A stretch of DNA of 64,000 bases, taken from positions 57,930,289 to 57,994,288 of the forward strand of contig NC_080043.1 in NCBI RefSeq assembly GCF_012489685.1, read 5' to 3'. Under the pieces are notes generated by a model, which did no database searches, was not told where the DNA came from, and saw only the letters and a list, made by a program, of their open reading frames with translations. Each line of letters opens with the position of its first letter. Within the stretch, counting starts at the first letter, position 1. A program made the position numbers and the translations under genes. Positions 62,880-64,000 of the stretch are shown here, piece by piece. The DNA comes from Lotus japonicus. Its lineage: Eukaryota; Streptophyta; Magnoliopsida; Fabales; Fabaceae.

Positions 62880-62897
62880 TCCCCACAGATGGCGCCA
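62880..62897 (-). promoter_or_regulatory. Primer-binding site of Tat element 2
   Basis: TGGCGCCATCTGTGGGGA on the minus strand, two bases from the LTR, with one change relative to element 1. Confidence 0.8.
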
Positions 62898-62899
62898 AA

Positions 62900-63194
62900 T
62901 GTTCCAGCCAAGAACATAGAAAGAAGGTTTGGTACCTAGAGTGAAAGGATTGCAATGAGAGAATCTAGAGAGAGAGAGCGCGTAACCGCTTAGAGAGAGA
63001 GTGTAACTGAATTTCAAGTTTGTTATTTATCAAATGAGCTAAGAGTCCCTTACAATTGGTAACCGCCCCTACTTATAGGCTAGGGGTTGGGCCTAGCGCC
63101 CCTAACTATCTTCAGTGGGCCGGTTGGGCCTCTTGGGGGAGGTCCAATTCCCTGGCTCGCGTGTCGCCTTGAGGCAAGCATCTCGCTCAGTCAA
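62900..63194 (-). repeat. 5' LTR of Tat element 2
   Basis: Same LTR as 52,528-52,860. It lacks a segment of about 23 bp near the start and has a diverged first base (TTGACTGAGCGAG). The two LTRs differ much more than those of element 1, so this insertion is older. Confidence 0.8.
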
Positions 63195-63724
63195 CATCCA
63201 ATATGCTATGCAAATATGATAAGGAATGCCATAATTTGGTGAACACATTGCAATCAGTTTCAAACGTAATATTGTCAAGTCCCCACTAATGTTTATTAAT
63301 TTAAGTTAATCAAAATAAATATTAGAAATGAAATTTTGCTTTCAAAAAAATTATTAGAAATAAAGTCTACATCATAAACTGTTGTGAATAAATTGATAAA
63401 ATATATTAGAAAGACAAAAAGATTACAATTATAATATTTAATGAATTCAATTTACAAATTATTTTCAAATTTATTTTAAAATACTGATTAAAAAAAAATA
63501 TAACTAAAATTTAAAGTAAAATATGGGTTCTCCTAGGGTTTAGGGAGACAACCGCCACCTAGGTTTTTGTACCACAGTTTAACTACCTAGTTTTCACGTA
63601 CGTGTTTGCATGTTTTGTGACAGTCGTTCTACTCAACTTTGCTTGCGTTTTCTGCAACTAGTCCCTGCTTTCCTTGTGTAACACAGTTTCAATTACGAGT
63701 TACTAAATCTGTGAGAAGGCCGTC
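63195..63724. other. Intergenic, then leader of the DUF4283 frame
   Basis: AT-rich to about 63,520. The following 200 bp is more balanced and may be the 5' UTR of the next reading frame. Confidence 0.35.
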
Positions 63725-64000
63725 ATGGCGTTTTGCAACGAAGCACCAATGTTTGACTTTGAAGGGGAGGAGAATGTGGTCCTGGATTTAGGAGAGGTGG
63801 AAATCGATCCTAATCTAGGGGCAGATGTTTGGCTCGTGGGAAGGGTTCTCAGCCCTAATCGTATCATAGGGGGGATTTTCCGTAGCGTCATGCTGTGTCT
63901 GTGGGAGTCTCGGAACTGCAAGGAGATTCGCCATGTGGGACCGAATATCTTCTCTTTTGAATTAGGATATACCAAGGAAAGAGACATGTTCCTCCGCTCT
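63725..64000 (+). CDS. DUF4283-type protein, N-terminal part (LINE ORF1-like), runs off the window
   Basis: An open frame of 92 codons from ATG 63,725 to the window edge. It contains WLVGRVLSPNRIIGGIFRSV and IRHVGPNIFSFELGYTKERD, which fit the DUF4283 pattern: a hydrophobic 'VG+xL' start, then 'I+xVGPNLFxFxF' and an acidic-basic 'xRD' turn. In plants this domain is common in ORF1 of L1-type LINEs and in related domesticated zinc-knuckle proteins. Which one this is depends on sequence beyond 64,000. Confidence 0.7.
   Translation, partial: MAFCNEAPMFDFEGEENVVLDLGEVEIDPNLGADVWLVGRVLSPNRIIGGIFRSVMLCLWESRNCKEIRHVGPNIFSFELGYTKERDMFLRS

Larger units (their letters stand above)
52528..63194 (-). mobile_element. 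Decayed Tat-lineage LTR retrotransposon (element 2)
   Basis: Minus-strand element. Its 5' LTR is at right (62,900-63,194) and its 3' LTR at left (52,528-52,860). It carries PBS, broken gag and protease, a short pol remnant, and a plus-strand accessory gene between pol and the 3' LTR, as in element 1. Most of RT, RNase H and integrase is deleted. A 3.47-kb solo LTR is inserted just after the protease region. The outer flanks (GCGTA left, CATCC right) do not form a target duplication, so an end has been rearranged or recombined. Confidence 0.85.

Overview
This is nuclear DNA of a flowering plant. It has spliced genes with GT-AG introns, AT-rich intergenic DNA, and plant-specific families: an EMB1789-type CCCH protein, a DUF3527 protein and a family-3 aldehyde dehydrogenase. 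Plant transposon lineages occupy most of the rest (Tat-lineage Ty3/gypsy, MULE, hAT, CACTA, PIF/Harbinger, Stowaway, Helitron). A eudicot is clear. A papilionoid legume is my best guess from the general character of the repeats, but the species cannot be fixed from sequence alone.

Layout. 1-2.74 kb: 3' half of a three-finger CCCH zinc-finger gene (+). 4.1-5.4 kb: complete non-autonomous MULE with a 9-bp target duplication. 5.7-6.65 kb: insertion bounded by an 18-bp direct repeat. 7.2-11.6 kb: complete DUF3527 gene (+) with a 5'-UTR intron. 13.05-16.5 kb and 27.1-28.8 kb: two halves of what looks like one Helitron, including a nested tandem duplication. It is split by a complete, very young Tat-lineage LTR retrotransposon (16,506-27,098, TSD GATTT). 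28.8-32.3 kb: mixed repeats, an RPL7 retropseudogene, a hAT MITE, a second Helitron 3' end and a Stowaway MITE. 32.5-37.2 kb: two unidentified, probably head-to-head transcription units. 38.2-39.6 kb: 3' end of a third Tat element. 39.7-42.6 kb: a truncated and a complete MULE. 42.9-46.9 kb: complete ten-exon ALDH3 gene (-), with a hAT insertion a few hundred bases upstream. 48.1-51.5 kb: CACTA end, MULE MITE, two sister Harbinger MITEs and a hAT transposase remnant. 52.5-63.2 kb: a decayed Tat element (-) carrying a 3.47-kb nested solo LTR. 63.7 kb to the edge: start of a DUF4283 (LINE ORF1-like) reading frame.

The most interesting system is in the two Tat elements. Each carries, between pol and the 3' LTR and on the opposite strand, a second gene. 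It has a 'putative gypsy-type transposon' (Transposase_28-like) first exon, a short phase-1 intron at the same place, and a basic plus coiled-coil second exon. In both elements a TATA-like box lies about 200-220 bp upstream of its ATG on its own strand. The intact-looking element has an uninterrupted 1,788-codon gag-pol, but the first catalytic Asp of reverse transcriptase is replaced by Tyr, although its LTRs are nearly identical. It may therefore have been moved in trans, or died immediately after insertion.
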